DNA of 64,000 nt from Pseudoalteromonas neustonica (GTDB lineage Bacteria; Pseudomonadota; Gammaproteobacteria; Enterobacterales; Alteromonadaceae): positions 20,260 through 84,259 of the forward strand of contig NZ_BDDS01000015.1 in the NCBI RefSeq assembly GCF_001653135.1, in the 5' to 3' direction. A program made the position numbers and the translations under genes. Below are positions 8,157 to 17,235 of the stretch, piece after piece. Position 1 is the first letter of the stretch; each line of letters begins with the position of its first letter. Under the pieces are notes generated by a model. It searched no databases. It had not been told where the DNA came from and saw nothing but the letters and a program-made list of their open reading frames with translations.

Positions 8157-9006
8157 GTGTTACTCCTTCTTGCCCTTCCCAAGTTTGCCAAACGCCTTGG
8201 CAATCTTTTGGCAGATATAAGTTTTTTCCTAATTCTAGCCAACTAGTAGGAAAATGAAAATCAGACCCTTGCGAGCACAGTAAGCCGTATTCACGGCTCA
8301 ATTCACCCAAGAACTGTCGCTCAGTGGGTGCTTGTTGTGGTTGTGCAACTTCCATTGCATCGCCACCAGCATCTTTAAACTGACTTAATAATTTGCGCAG
8401 CCACTTATTCGACATTTGATAACGCCCAGGATGGGCAACAACAGCGACGCCACCTGCGGCGTGAATTGCCGTAATCGCCGTTTTCATGTCACACCAATCA
8501 CTTGGCACATACCCTGTTTTTGCACGACCAAGGTATTTTTTAAATACGCCTGGTATTGTGGTTGCAACACCACGCGTGATCAGCGCTCTTGCATAATGCG
8601 CGCGGGTTATCTGTGCATCACCAGCAAGCTCCTGCGCTTGTTCATAAATGCCATCAAAGCCATTTTTTTCTAAGCGTCGGCCAATTTCTATTGCTCTAGC
8701 AGCACGCTTTTGTTGCTGTATAGTGAGTAAACTGGTCAATGCTTCTTCATTGATATCTACATTTAATGCCACAATATGGATCTCAAAACTTTCCCACTTG
8801 GTGGAAATTTCAACACCTGTGATCAAGGTTAATGGCAGAGACTCGTTTTTTATATAGGCTTGAGCGGGTTTCACCGCAGCGATAGTGTCATGATCCGTAA
8901 TCGCAAACACATCTATATTTTTTTCAACTGCACGCAATAATAACTGCTCAACACTTAGTTGCCCGTCAGAATGCGTAGTGTGGCTGTGTAAATCGTATTT
9001 TATCAA
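8149..9006 (-). CDS. rnm: RNase AM (PHP-domain 5'-3' exoribonuclease, TrpH/YciV)
   Basis: The 285-residue protein starts MIKYDLHSHTTHSDG, the first metal-binding motif of PHP phosphoesterases. Further metal ligands are seen in FAITDHDT, GVEIST, VVAHPGRY and GSDFH. The E. coli homologue trims 5' ends of 23S, 16S and 5S rRNA precursors and degrades short RNA. It is the first gene of a leftward operon with yciO and scpA, and is divergent from the trp operon; the same head-to-head arrangement gave the E. coli gene its old name trpH. Identity is supported by motif, length and context together. Confidence 0.92.
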   Translation of the reverse strand: MIKYDLHSHTTHSDGQLSVEQLLLRAVEKNIDVFAITDHDTIAAVKPAQAYIKNESLPLTLITGVEISTKWESFEIHIVALNVDINEEALTSLLTIQQQKRAARAIEIGRRLEKNGFDGIYEQAQELAGDAQITRAHYARALITRGVATTIPGVFKKYLGRAKTGYVPSDWCDMKTAITAIHAAGGVAVVAHPGRYQMSNKWLRKLLSQFKDAGGDAMEVAQPQQAPTERQFLGELSREYGLLCSQGSDFHFPTSWLELGKNLYLPKDCQGVWQTWEGQEGVTHE

Positions 9007-9089
9007 AAGAGAAGACTGCTCATATTAAATGTGCCAAAGTTGTTATTAAGTATAACAAAAAATTTTAATAAATTGTTTTTAATAAATAC

Positions 9090-9119
9090 TTGACATTAAC
9101 GCCGTTGATACGGTTTACT
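9090..9119 (+). promoter_or_regulatory. likely trp operon promoter
   Basis: A perfect -35 TTGACA (9090-9095) is followed after 18 bases by TTTACT (9114-9119) as a -10 with four matches of six. It sits 34 bases before the first leader peptide. No TrpR operator of the E. coli type (CTAGTTAACTAG) is visible around it. Confidence 0.55.
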
Positions 9120-9152
9120 GTAGCCACTTGAGACACATTAAGAACAAAAACA

Positions 9153-9197
9153 ATGACCAATTCAATCCAAAACACTATCTGGTGGTGGCACTCGTAA
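9153..9197 (+). CDS. trpL: trp operon leader peptide 1
   Basis: The 14-residue peptide MTNSIQNTIWWWHS contains three consecutive tryptophan codons two codons before the stop. This is the classic ribosome-stalling signal for transcription attenuation: scarce Trp-tRNA stalls the ribosome on the TGG run and favours an antiterminator. The downstream terminator arm ACCCG (9236-9240) can pair with CGGGT (9203-9207), just after the stop, giving that antiterminator. The ribosome site is weak (AAGAAC). It is the first of two such units in a row. Confidence 0.9.
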   Translation: MTNSIQNTIWWWHS

Positions 9198-9233
9198 ATT
9201 ATCGGGTGACGAATTGTCGTGTCTAACACATTC

Positions 9234-9258
9234 AAACCCGCTTATTGCGGGTTTTTTT
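9234..9258 (+). terminator. trp attenuator 1
   Basis: Arms AAACCCGC and GCGGGTTT (8 bp) with a TTATT loop are followed by a run of T. It lies 37 bases after the first leader stop and 26 bases before the second leader start. Confidence 0.92.
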
Positions 9259-9283
9259 ATATTTAAATTTTAGGGTAACAAAC

Positions 9284-9334
9284 ATGAATAACGTAGCAAC
9301 TCTTACACATCATTGGTGGTGGCGCCTGGTATAG
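9284..9334 (+). CDS. trpL2: trp operon leader peptide 2 (tandem)
   Basis: A second leader peptide, MNNVATLTHHWWWRLV (16 residues), again has three consecutive TGG codons shortly before the stop (TAG), with an AGGGTAA ribosome site 5 bases upstream. Directly at its stop codon GCGGG (9334-9338) can pair with CCCGC in the second terminator (9381-9385), so it has its own antiterminator. Its position after a complete first leader and terminator means that RNA polymerase must read through two attenuators before trpE. The peptide sequences differ apart from the WWW run, so if it arose by duplication it is not recent. Confidence 0.88.
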   Translation: MNNVATLTHHWWWRLV

Positions 9335-9376
9335 CGGGACGGTAATGGTCTATCTAAAACATAGATATCGTTATTC

Positions 9377-9414
9377 AAACCCCGCATAGCATAGCTTGCG
9401 GGGTTTATTTTTTT
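9377..9414 (+). terminator. trp attenuator 2
   Basis: Arms AAACCCCGC and GCGGGGTTT (9 bp) are separated by a 12-base loop and followed by ATTTTTTT. It ends 13 bases before the trpE start. Upstream, TCTAT/ATAGA can form the protector-type hairpin. Confidence 0.9.
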
Positions 9415-9427
9415 GAGGGAATGAGGT

Positions 9428-10996
9428 TTGATTTTTAGTCATATAACAACAACGCCAGGTGAAGTTACCAGCATCACCCAAGTGCGAGAGTACATCCATA
9501 GCCCATTAGCTCTTTACGGGCTGCTTGATAAAGACAACTCATTGTTATTAGAGTCAGCCGAAATTGATTCTAAAGACAGTGTTAAGAGTTTAATTTTAGT
9601 CGATTGTGCGCTTAAAATTATCTGCGCGGGTAAAACAGTTACGGTAACAGCGCAATCTAATAATGGTCAGCAATTGTTGCCTTATTTACAAAGTAAGTTA
9701 GAAAATTGCCACACTCAACTAAGCGAACAAACCCTGACTATTGAGTATAAGGGCTGTGATAGCGACATTGATGAAGCCACTAAGCTTATCGCCGATAACG
9801 CATTTAGTGCTCTACGCTGCTGTATAAATAATATTAACAGCACCACTAACAATCCTTTTTCGCTATTCTTAGGCGGTGTATTTGCCTACGATATGGTGGC
9901 CAACTTTGAACAACTAAGTGATGTTCCTGATGGCGATAACAGCTGCCCTGATTATGTATTTTATTTAGCCGAAACCCTTGTCATTATTGATCATCAAGCT
10001 AAAACAACGGAGCTCATTGGAAATGTGTTTAACGGCCCTGATGTTCATGCTAATTGCTTTGAGGTAGGAAAGAAGCTTGAACGCTTAAATACATTATGCG
10101 ACCAAGCTGATAATTTTAGTGCAACACAAACAATGGGCGCCAGTGATGTAACTGTTGATATCAGCGACGAAGTTTACTGCCAACAGGTCAAAAGTTTGAA
10201 AAAACACATTGTTGATGGTGACATCTTTCAAGTTGTTCCATCGCGCACTTTTTCACTGCCATGTGCAAACTCGCTACATGCTTACAGCCAACTAAAAAAA
10301 CAAAACCCAAGCCCGTATATGTTTTACATGCGCGATAGTGAATTTGCTTTGTTTGGTGCATCTCCGGAGTCAGCTTTAAAGTTTTGTGCACAGTCACAAC
10401 AAGTTGAAGTGTATCCAATTGCAGGCACCCGCCCCAGAGGTAAGTTTGCCAATGGTCAAATTAATCCTGATTTAGATAGCCGTATTGAGCTTGAGCTACG
10501 TAATGATCAAAAAGAACGTGCTGAACATTTGATGCTGGTCGATTTAGCACGTAACGACGTAGCCCGTATTAGCGTACCCGGTACTCGTCATGCCAAAGAA
10601 CTATTAAAAGTAGACCGCTATTCTCAAGTCATGCATTTAGTGTCTCGCGTTGTGGGGACTTTAAAACCTGACCTTGATGCCTTGCATGCTTATCAAGCCT
10701 GTATGAATATGGGTACACTTGTTGGCGCACCGAAAGTCAGTGCCGCAGAGCTAGTACGTCAAACTGAAGGTAAACGTCGAGGAAGTTACGGTGGCGCGGT
10801 AGGTTACCTTACTGGTGATGGGGCAATGGATAGCTGTATTGTTATTCGCTCAGCCTTTGTAAAAAATAACATAGCCTACGTTCAAGCAGGTGCTGGTGTG
10901 GTACATGACTCTGACCCGCAATCTGAAGCAAACGAGACTCGCGCTAAAGCACAAGCAGTTATCACAGCGATTCAATCGACGTATCAAGGACACTAA
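9428..10996 (+). CDS. trpE: anthranilate synthase component I
   Basis: TrpE converts chorismate and ammonia (from TrpG) to anthranilate, the first step of tryptophan synthesis. The 522-residue protein has the tryptophan feedback-site motif LLESAEIDSKD near residue 40. The chorismate-binding domain follows with GDIFQVVPSRTFSLP, PSPYMFYMRD, IAGTRPRG, DLARNDVARIS and GTLVGAPKV. The start is a TTG with a GAGGGA ribosome site 8 bases upstream; an in-frame TGA at 9422 excludes an earlier start. A five-codon micro-ORF (ATG at 9421, stop 9436-9438) overlaps this start in another frame. trpG begins 1 base after the stop. Confidence 0.97.
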   Translation: MIFSHITTTPGEVTSITQVREYIHSPLALYGLLDKDNSLLLESAEIDSKDSVKSLILVDCALKIICAGKTVTVTAQSNNGQQLLPYLQSKLENCHTQLSEQTLTIEYKGCDSDIDEATKLIADNAFSALRCCINNINSTTNNPFSLFLGGVFAYDMVANFEQLSDVPDGDNSCPDYVFYLAETLVIIDHQAKTTELIGNVFNGPDVHANCFEVGKKLERLNTLCDQADNFSATQTMGASDVTVDISDEVYCQQVKSLKKHIVDGDIFQVVPSRTFSLPCANSLHAYSQLKKQNPSPYMFYMRDSEFALFGASPESALKFCAQSQQVEVYPIAGTRPRGKFANGQINPDLDSRIELELRNDQKERAEHLMLVDLARNDVARISVPGTRHAKELLKVDRYSQVMHLVSRVVGTLKPDLDALHAYQACMNMGTLVGAPKVSAAELVRQTEGKRRGSYGGAVGYLTGDGAMDSCIVIRSAFVKNNIAYVQAGAGVVHDSDPQSEANETRAKAQAVITAIQSTYQGH

Positions 10997-10997
10997 A

Positions 10998-11615
10998 ATG
11001 AGCATAACTAACACTAAACTAACGGATGTAAAAATCTACTTTTTAGATAACTTTGATTCATTTAGTTATAACTTAGTCGATGAACTTTCTATGTTAGGCA
11101 GCGATTTAGTGGTATATCGTAACAACATAGATGCACAGGTTATTTTTGAAAAAATGTGCAACGAAACTAAGCCGGTCATTTTAGTGCTATCACCCGGTCC
11201 AGGTACGCCCTCAGCCGCAGGCTGTTTAATGGCATTGATTGAACTATGTAAAGGACACTTCCCCATGCTGGGGATTTGTCTTGGCCAACAAGCATTGACA
11301 CAAAGCTATGGTGGGGTTATTGGCCATGCTGGCGAAACCGTACATGGTAAGTCGTCAATCATTGAACTTGGTGAACACCCCGTTTTTGCAGGTATGGGGG
11401 AGCGTATACCAGTAGCCCGATATCATTCACTTATGGCAACGCAGGTACCTGATAGTGTAAAAGTAATTGCTAACTATGAAGCAATTCCAATGGCAATCTA
11501 TCATGCGCAAGATCATGCTTTGGGTTATCAATTTCATCCTGAGTCTATTTTGACGCCAAATGGCGCCGCGCTACTTCAACAAAGTATGCAATTTTTAGCT
11601 AACGCAAAGCAGTAG
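10998..11615 (+). CDS. trpG: anthranilate synthase component II, glutamine amidotransferase
   Basis: TrpG releases ammonia from glutamine for TrpE. The 205-residue class I amidotransferase has Cys94 in GICLGQQ and the His180/Glu182 pair in FHPES, plus the oxyanion motif LSPGPGTP. It is a separate gene, not fused to trpD as in E. coli. The start is the ATG giving MSITNTKL, one base after trpE; the frame is open further upstream but would overlap trpE. Confidence 0.96.
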   Translation: MSITNTKLTDVKIYFLDNFDSFSYNLVDELSMLGSDLVVYRNNIDAQVIFEKMCNETKPVILVLSPGPGTPSAAGCLMALIELCKGHFPMLGICLGQQALTQSYGGVIGHAGETVHGKSSIIELGEHPVFAGMGERIPVARYHSLMATQVPDSVKVIANYEAIPMAIYHAQDHALGYQFHPESILTPNGAALLQQSMQFLANAKQ

Positions 11616-11623
11616 AGGACTTT

Positions 11624-12694
11624 ATGTCAGTAAATCAACAATCAGCCACGCACAACACAAGTGCCCTCATTGATGTGTTACTTACACAAACATCATTAAG
11701 CTTTAGCCAAAGCCAACAGTTATTTGATGCGATAATGCAAGGTAAAGTAAATAATATTGCGCTCTCAGCATTATTAGTCGCATTGAAACTCAAAGGTGAA
11801 GTAAGTGACGAAATTGCAGGCGCAGCTGCTTCCATGCGTGCTAATGCCGTTCCTTTTAATACAAAATTAGCAATGTTAGCTGACAGTTGCGGCACTGGCG
11901 GCGATGGCTCAAATACCATTAATATTAGTACTACCGCGGCCATTGTTGCAGCCGCCTGCGGGATTAATATGGTCAAACACGGTAACCGCAGTGTATCGAG
12001 TAACTCAGGCTCCGCCGATTTACTCAAAGCGCTGGGTATTAATATTGATATGACACCAGATCAAGCCGTTGCGTGTTTAGAACAAACTGGGTTTACCTTT
12101 TTGTTTGCGCCGCATTACCACAGTGGCGTACGCCATGCGATGGAAGTACGGACAACGTTAAAAACCCGTACTATTTTTAATATTTTAGGGCCTTTAGCAA
12201 ACCCCGCAGCACCTGAAGTGCAATTGCTCGGTGTATACGACGAAAACTTATGCTTAGCGATGGCGCAAACACTAAAAACCCTCGGTACAAAGCGCGCTAT
12301 GGTAGTTCATGGTTCCGGCACCGATGAAATCGCCTTGCATGGTAAAACGACCGTTGTAGAGCTTAATAATGGAGAACTTCGCCAGTACACACTCAGCCCT
12401 GCTGATTTTGGTCTTGCAAACTATTCACTTGAACAACTCGCCGGTGAAGGTCCAGAATATAACGCCAATGCCAGTCGCGCCATTTTAGCAGGCACAGGGA
12501 CGGATGCGCATAATGCAGCAATTATCGTCAATGTTGCCGCACTGTTGTATCTCACTGGTAAAGTCGAAAACTTTAAAGCAGGCGCACAACACGTCGTTGA
12601 GGTTTTAAAAAGTGGTCGCGCCTTAAACACATTAAACACTATTGTAGAGCAAAGCCATAAAGCCGTAACAAACTCAGAGGTAACCAATGGCTAA
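11624..12694 (+). CDS. trpD: anthranilate phosphoribosyltransferase
   Basis: TrpD joins anthranilate to PRPP. The 356-residue protein has the PRPP/anthranilate motifs DSCGTGGDGSNTINIST, VKHGNRSVSSNSGSADLL and the region FNILGPLANPA. A ribosome site (AGAGGA) precedes the ATG. The end overlaps trpCF by 8 bases. Standing alone rather than fused to trpG, it has the common length for the family (about 340-350). Confidence 0.96.
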   Translation: MSVNQQSATHNTSALIDVLLTQTSLSFSQSQQLFDAIMQGKVNNIALSALLVALKLKGEVSDEIAGAAASMRANAVPFNTKLAMLADSCGTGGDGSNTINISTTAAIVAAACGINMVKHGNRSVSSNSGSADLLKALGINIDMTPDQAVACLEQTGFTFLFAPHYHSGVRHAMEVRTTLKTRTIFNILGPLANPAAPEVQLLGVYDENLCLAMAQTLKTLGTKRAMVVHGSGTDEIALHGKTTVVELNNGELRQYTLSPADFGLANYSLEQLAGEGPEYNANASRAILAGTGTDAHNAAIIVNVAALLYLTGKVENFKAGAQHVVEVLKSGRALNTLNTIVEQSHKAVTNSEVTNG

Positions 12695-14051
12695 CGTATT
12701 AGACAAAATCGTCGCAGATAAGAAAATAGAGCTGGCTGAGCGTAAAGCAAAGCGCCCCCTTGAGAGCTTTAAAGCACAAGCAGTACCAACAAATCGTGAT
12801 TTTTATAAAGCCTTAGCAGCACCTGGTACACAGTTTATTTTAGAGTGTAAAAAAGCTTCTCCTTCGAAGGGCCTGATTAGAGAGCCATTTGACTTAGCTG
12901 AAATTACAAATGTTTATAAAAACTACGCCACCTGTATTAGTGTATTAACAGATGAAAAATACTTTCAAGGAAGTTTTGATTACCTAGAGTTTGTACGCAG
13001 CCAAGTTGAACAGCCACTGATCTGTAAAGACTTCTTTATTGATGAATACCAAGTTTACATGGCTCGAATTTATGGTGGCGATGCAATATTGTTAATGTTA
13101 TCAGTGCTTGATGATAAACAGTATCAACTATTGGCAAGCGTAGCGCACAGCTTAAACATGGCTATTTTGACTGAAGTGAGCAATGAAGAAGAAGTAGTGC
13201 GTGCATTAGCTCTTGATGCACAGATCATCGGTATTAATAACCGTGATTTACGTGATTTAAGTACTGATTTAGCTACAACCGAAAGACTGCGTACACTTAT
13301 TCCTAATGACAAAGTCGTGATCTCTGAATCTGGTATCTATACCCATCAAGATGTAAAACGCTTAGCACCTTTGTGTAATGGCTTTTTAATTGGCAGTTCA
13401 TTGATGGCTGAACCTGATTTAGAACGCGCGTGTCGTCGCGTAATTTTAGGTGAAAACAAAGTCTGTGGTTTAACTCGCAGTGAAGATGCCATTAATGCTT
13501 ATAAAAGTGGTGCGGTATTTGGTGGATTAATTTTTGCGCCTAAATCACCGCGTTATGTTGACCTTGATTGCGCCTTACAAATAACTCAAAGCGCCCCGCT
13601 CGCTTATGTGGGTGTATTTGTAAATGAAAGCATTACAAATGTCGCTGAGCATGCAACAAGCTTAAAGCTATCTGCAGTGCAATTACACGGCCAAGAAGAC
13701 AATGATTACATAAATACACTGCGCCCTTTACTGCCGCGTGGCTGTCAAATTTGGAAAGCTCAAGCAATTAAAGATAGCTTGCCTGAACCTATTAGTGGCG
13801 TTGATCGTCACCTATACGATACCCACAGTGATACACAAGCTGGCGGTACAGGTAAAACATTTGACTGGGCAATTTTAAAAGATGTAAAACAGCCGTTTAT
13901 GCTCGCAGGTGGTTTAAATGCAGACAATATTCAAGGCGCTTTATACCAAGGTGCTCATGGCCTAGATTTAAACTCTGGGGTTGAGCAAAGCGCAGGCAAA
14001 AAATGCCAACAAAAATTAAATGATGCGTTTATCAGCATCCGCAAATATTGA
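12687..14051 (+). CDS. trpCF: bifunctional indole-3-glycerol-phosphate synthase / phosphoribosylanthranilate isomerase
   Basis: The 454-residue protein has an N-terminal IGPS domain (residues 1 to about 255: [44 protein letters not shown]). A PRAI domain follows (about 256-454: [45 protein letters not shown]). Both domains keep their active-site lysines, glutamate and cysteine. The fusion is the usual enterobacterial arrangement. It catalyses two consecutive steps of tryptophan synthesis. Confidence 0.96.
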   Translation: MANVLDKIVADKKIELAERKAKRPLESFKAQAVPTNRDFYKALAAPGTQFILECKKASPSKGLIREPFDLAEITNVYKNYATCISVLTDEKYFQGSFDYLEFVRSQVEQPLICKDFFIDEYQVYMARIYGGDAILLMLSVLDDKQYQLLASVAHSLNMAILTEVSNEEEVVRALALDAQIIGINNRDLRDLSTDLATTERLRTLIPNDKVVISESGIYTHQDVKRLAPLCNGFLIGSSLMAEPDLERACRRVILGENKVCGLTRSEDAINAYKSGAVFGGLIFAPKSPRYVDLDCALQITQSAPLAYVGVFVNESITNVAEHATSLKLSAVQLHGQEDNDYINTLRPLLPRGCQIWKAQAIKDSLPEPISGVDRHLYDTHSDTQAGGTGKTFDWAILKDVKQPFMLAGGLNADNIQGALYQGAHGLDLNSGVEQSAGKKCQQKLNDAFISIRKY

Positions 14052-14058
14052 GGTTAAT

Positions 14059-15243
14059 ATGAATAATCCAGCTTACTTTGGCGAATTTGGCGGCATGTTT
14101 GTCCCAGAATTGCTTGTTCCAGCGCTAAAACAACTAGAAAATGAGTTCAATAAATCACAAACAGATCCAGCTTTTCAAGTTGAACTTGAAAAGTTACTTA
14201 ATGAATATGCCGGTCGGCCTACACCGCTTACATTAACCCGTAACTTAATTAAAAACCCAAAAGTCAAACTATACTTAAAACGTGAAGACTTACTCCATGG
14301 TGGCGCGCATAAAACCAACCAAGTATTAGGTCAAGCATTATTAACAAAGCGCATGGGCAAAAAAGAAGTTATTGCTGAAACGGGTGCCGGACAACACGGG
14401 GTAGCCACAGCACTTGCATGCGCACTACTGGGTTTAAAGTGCCGTATTTACATGGGCGCAAAAGACGTTGAACGTCAGCAACCTAATGTATTCAGAATGA
14501 AACTAATGGGCGCAGAAGTTATTCCTGTAACCGCAGGCTCTGGCACACTTAAAGATGCTGTAAATGAAGCGCTGCGTGACTGGTCAGCAAATTATAAAGA
14601 AGCACACTATTTACTGGGCACAGCCGCAGGCCCTCACCCATTCCCAACCATTGTCCGTGAGTTTCAAAAGGTAATTGGTGAAGAAGCAAAAGAACAAATA
14701 TTAAAAGCAGAAGGTCGTTTGCCTGATGCTGTACTAGCCTGTGTTGGTGGTGGCTCTAACGCCATTGGTATGTTTACTGACTTTATTGACGAACCTAGTG
14801 TTAAATTAATCGGGGTCGAGCCTGCGGGTAAAGGCCTTGATACTCACGAACATGGCGCAACAATTTGCAAAGGCACCAAAGGTATTTTACACGGTACATA
14901 TACTTATATTATGCAAAACGATGATGGCCAGATAGAGGAATCATACTCTGTTTCAGCAGGTCTTGATTACCCTGCAGTGGGCCCACAACATGCATTTTTA
15001 CATGAAACTGGCCGGGCTCAGTATGTGGGTATTACAGATACAGAAGCACTTGAAGCATTTCAGCTACTGGCTAAAAATGAAGGGATTATTCCTGCGCTAG
15101 AATCAAGCCATGCGCTTGCTTACGCACTCAAGTATGCGGAGCAGCTAACTGAGGAGTCCATTTTAGTGGTCAATTTAAGTGGCCGTGGTGATAAAGACTT
15201 AGCACATGTTATGGATGTACTTTCAAAAGGAGAAAACGCATGA
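14059..15243 (+). CDS. trpB: tryptophan synthase beta subunit
   Basis: TrpB condenses indole with serine using PLP. The 394-residue protein has the PLP lysine Lys85 in HGGAHKTNQ, the substrate loop [10 protein letters not shown], the phosphate-binding GGGSNAIG, and the C-terminal SGRGDKD. The start is the ATG giving [10 protein letters not shown], with an AGGTTAA ribosome site after the trpCF stop; an in-frame ATG 39 bases earlier lies inside trpCF. The last 4 bases overlap trpA (ATGA). Confidence 0.97.
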   Translation: MNNPAYFGEFGGMFVPELLVPALKQLENEFNKSQTDPAFQVELEKLLNEYAGRPTPLTLTRNLIKNPKVKLYLKREDLLHGGAHKTNQVLGQALLTKRMGKKEVIAETGAGQHGVATALACALLGLKCRIYMGAKDVERQQPNVFRMKLMGAEVIPVTAGSGTLKDAVNEALRDWSANYKEAHYLLGTAAGPHPFPTIVREFQKVIGEEAKEQILKAEGRLPDAVLACVGGGSNAIGMFTDFIDEPSVKLIGVEPAGKGLDTHEHGATICKGTKGILHGTYTYIMQNDDGQIEESYSVSAGLDYPAVGPQHAFLHETGRAQYVGITDTEALEAFQLLAKNEGIIPALESSHALAYALKYAEQLTEESILVVNLSGRGDKDLAHVMDVLSKGENA

Positions 15244-16067
15244 GCCAAACTGACCAAAAAACCGACCGCTACGGCAAAATGTTTGCAGCATTAAGCGAGC
15301 AAAATCAAGGCTCATTTGTCCCATTTGTGACTATAGGTGACCCAAATAAAGAGCTTAGTGTTGAAATAATTAAAAGTTTAATTGATGGTGGCGCAGATGC
15401 GCTTGAATTAGGGATCCCATTTTCAGACCCTATTGCTGATGGCCCGGTTATTCAAGCGGCAAACATTCGCGCCCTTGATGTACACATTAACACGCAAGAT
15501 TGTTTTGATATCATTAAGCAAGTGCGCCAATACAATGCAGATATTCCAATTGGCTTACTGTTATATTCAAACTTGGTGTTTAAACGGGGCCTAGAAGCTT
15601 TTTATAAAGATGCCAAAGCGGTCGGTGTTGATTCAATTTTAGTGGCTGACGTACCACTTCACGAATCTAAAATGTTTCGACAAGCTGCAATGAGTAATAA
15701 CATTGACCCAATTTTTATCGCCACACCAAATGCGCCTGATGACACACTACGTCAATGTGCATCTTATGGCCGCGGTTATACCTATTTGCTTTCACGTGCT
15801 GGTGTGACAGGTACTGAGACCAAAGCACAAATGCCAGCGAACTCTATTGTTACTAAACTAAAAGAGTATCACAGTGCACCAGCATTACTCGGTTTTGGTA
15901 TTTCAACGCCGGAAGATGTAAAGGCAGCCTTGGCTGCTGGCGCTGCTGGCGCTATTTCAGGCTCTGCGGTGGTTAAAATTATTGAAACAAACCTTGATAA
16001 CCCGCAAGCTATGTTAAGTGGTTTAAAAGAGTTTGTAGCTACGATGAAAGCGGCTACAGTACGTTAA
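15240..16067 (+). CDS. trpA: tryptophan synthase alpha subunit
   Basis: TrpA cleaves indole-3-glycerol phosphate and channels indole to TrpB. The 275-residue TIM barrel shows [10 protein letters not shown], the catalytic glutamate in [19 protein letters not shown], the catalytic aspartate in [18 protein letters not shown], and the phosphate-binding GFGIST and GSAVV. Its start overlaps the trpB stop, which fits coupled translation of the two partners. It is the last gene of the operon and is followed by a strong terminator. Confidence 0.97.
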   Translation: MSQTDQKTDRYGKMFAALSEQNQGSFVPFVTIGDPNKELSVEIIKSLIDGGADALELGIPFSDPIADGPVIQAANIRALDVHINTQDCFDIIKQVRQYNADIPIGLLLYSNLVFKRGLEAFYKDAKAVGVDSILVADVPLHESKMFRQAAMSNNIDPIFIATPNAPDDTLRQCASYGRGYTYLLSRAGVTGTETKAQMPANSIVTKLKEYHSAPALLGFGISTPEDVKAALAAGAAGAISGSAVVKIIETNLDNPQAMLSGLKEFVATMKAATVR

Positions 16068-16081
16068 AACACCATTCATTA

Positions 16082-16110
16082 AAAAAGGGCCTGAATAGGC
16101 CCTTTTTATT
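16082..16110. terminator. bidirectional terminator between trpA and the HU gene
   Basis: Arms AAAAAGGGCC and GGCCCTTTTT (10 bp) with a TGAATA loop serve trpA on the plus strand and the convergent HU gene on the minus strand. Confidence 0.92.
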
Positions 16111-16120
16111 TAACAATGCC

Positions 16121-16390
16121 TCAAAGGTTATCTTTTAGCGCTTTGGCGGGCTTAAAAACCGGCTTGTTAGCGCCTTCAATTTCAATCACTGCGCCCGTTT
16201 GCGGATTACGCCCTGCTCTTGCCGGATAATAACTTAACGCAAACGTACCTAAACCATTAACTTGCACTTGATCGCCTTCTGATAATGACTTAGTTATAGC
16301 CGCTAACATACTCTCTAAAGCTGCTTTAGAGTCTTTTTTAGTTAATTCACTGTGTGCTGACATGGCACTGATAAGTTCTGCTTTATTCAT
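16121..16390 (-). CDS. HU family DNA-binding protein
   Basis: The 89-residue protein has the HU/IHF fold: MNKAELISAMSAHSELTKKD at the dimerisation helices, QVNGLGTFALSYYPARAGRNP with the DNA-binding arm containing GRNPQTG, and FKPAKALKD at the end. It bends and compacts DNA as a dimer. It is more divergent than canonical HupA or HupB (serine and alanine-rich second helix), so it may be an extra HU paralogue; I do not assign a specific symbol. It is transcribed toward trpA and ends at the shared terminator. Confidence 0.92.
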   Translation of the reverse strand: MNKAELISAMSAHSELTKKDSKAALESMLAAITKSLSEGDQVQVNGLGTFALSYYPARAGRNPQTGAVIEIEGANKPVFKPAKALKDNL

Positions 16391-16587
16391 AAAATGCTCC
16401 TAAAGACGCCGCTAAACCTAACTAGGTTCACGGATTTTGGTAATGGTCGAATACAAAGCCAAGCAGGCTAAGGGTTAGTTACCCCTAAGTCAACCTTGTA
16501 AAGAACACAATAAGTTGATACAACCACTGCAATTATTTTGGTGTTATACAAGTTTTATCAAATTGGTATTAAAATTACGGGCATTCT

Positions 16588-17175
16588 ATGCATGCAATAA
16601 TTGAATTCATTCCGCTTATTTTATTTTTTGTGGTCTTTAAATTGACTGATATCTACTGGGCAACAGCCCTATTAATGGCTGCCACATTGATTCAGGTGAC
16701 TTACTCTTATTTTAAAACAGGTAATGTCCCTGTACGCCAATGGCTATTTTTTGCCATTGCCATCATTTTGGGCACGCTGACACTGGTTTTTCATGATGAA
16801 CAGTTTGTTAAATTTAAAGCGACCATTATTTATGCGGTAATTTCTTTAAGCTTACTCATCAGCCGCTACTTTTTTGGCAAAAACTTAGTCAAGAAAGCAC
16901 TGAGTTCAGTTTTGCAAACAGCATTTGAATCAGAGCAAGAGGTTGCCGTACCAGAGTCTCTCTGGGATAAACTCAACATGTTATGGATGGCCATTACTGC
17001 CGGAATATCAGCATTAAACATTTACATTGCCTATAACTTCTCACTCGATTTTTGGGTTAACTTCAAAGTATTTGGTTTAATGGGGATTACTTTTATCAGT
17101 ATTTTTACCACTATGATCATATTGTATAAATACTTACCTGATGAAGATGACGAAGTCGATAGTAAACACCTTTAA
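16588..17175 (+). CDS. yciB: inner-membrane-spanning protein YciB (septation protein A)
   Basis: The 195-residue protein has the IspZ/YciB signature: IEFIPLILFFVVFKLTDIYWAT at the N-terminus, five to six hydrophobic segments, and a late NIYIAYNFSLDFWVNFKVFG. In E. coli YciB links cell-envelope synthesis and division components in the inner membrane. The acidic C-terminus (LPDEDDEVD) is cytoplasmic by inference. It precedes the CPBP protein gene by 60 bases, and yciI follows further on, as in related genomes. Confidence 0.92.
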   Translation: MHAIIEFIPLILFFVVFKLTDIYWATALLMAATLIQVTYSYFKTGNVPVRQWLFFAIAIILGTLTLVFHDEQFVKFKATIIYAVISLSLLISRYFFGKNLVKKALSSVLQTAFESEQEVAVPESLWDKLNMLWMAITAGISALNIYIAYNFSLDFWVNFKVFGLMGITFISIFTTMIILYKYLPDEDDEVDSKHL

Positions 17176-17235
17176 CGTCATAAATCTGTCGTCTTTACTT
17201 GTTAGCCTAGGATACAAAATCACGCTGAGACGACC

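Noticed and set aside
9007..9152. TrpR operator at the trp promoter
   Set aside because: No CTAGTTAACTAG-like palindrome overlaps the -35/-10 region; absence by eye does not exclude a diverged site.
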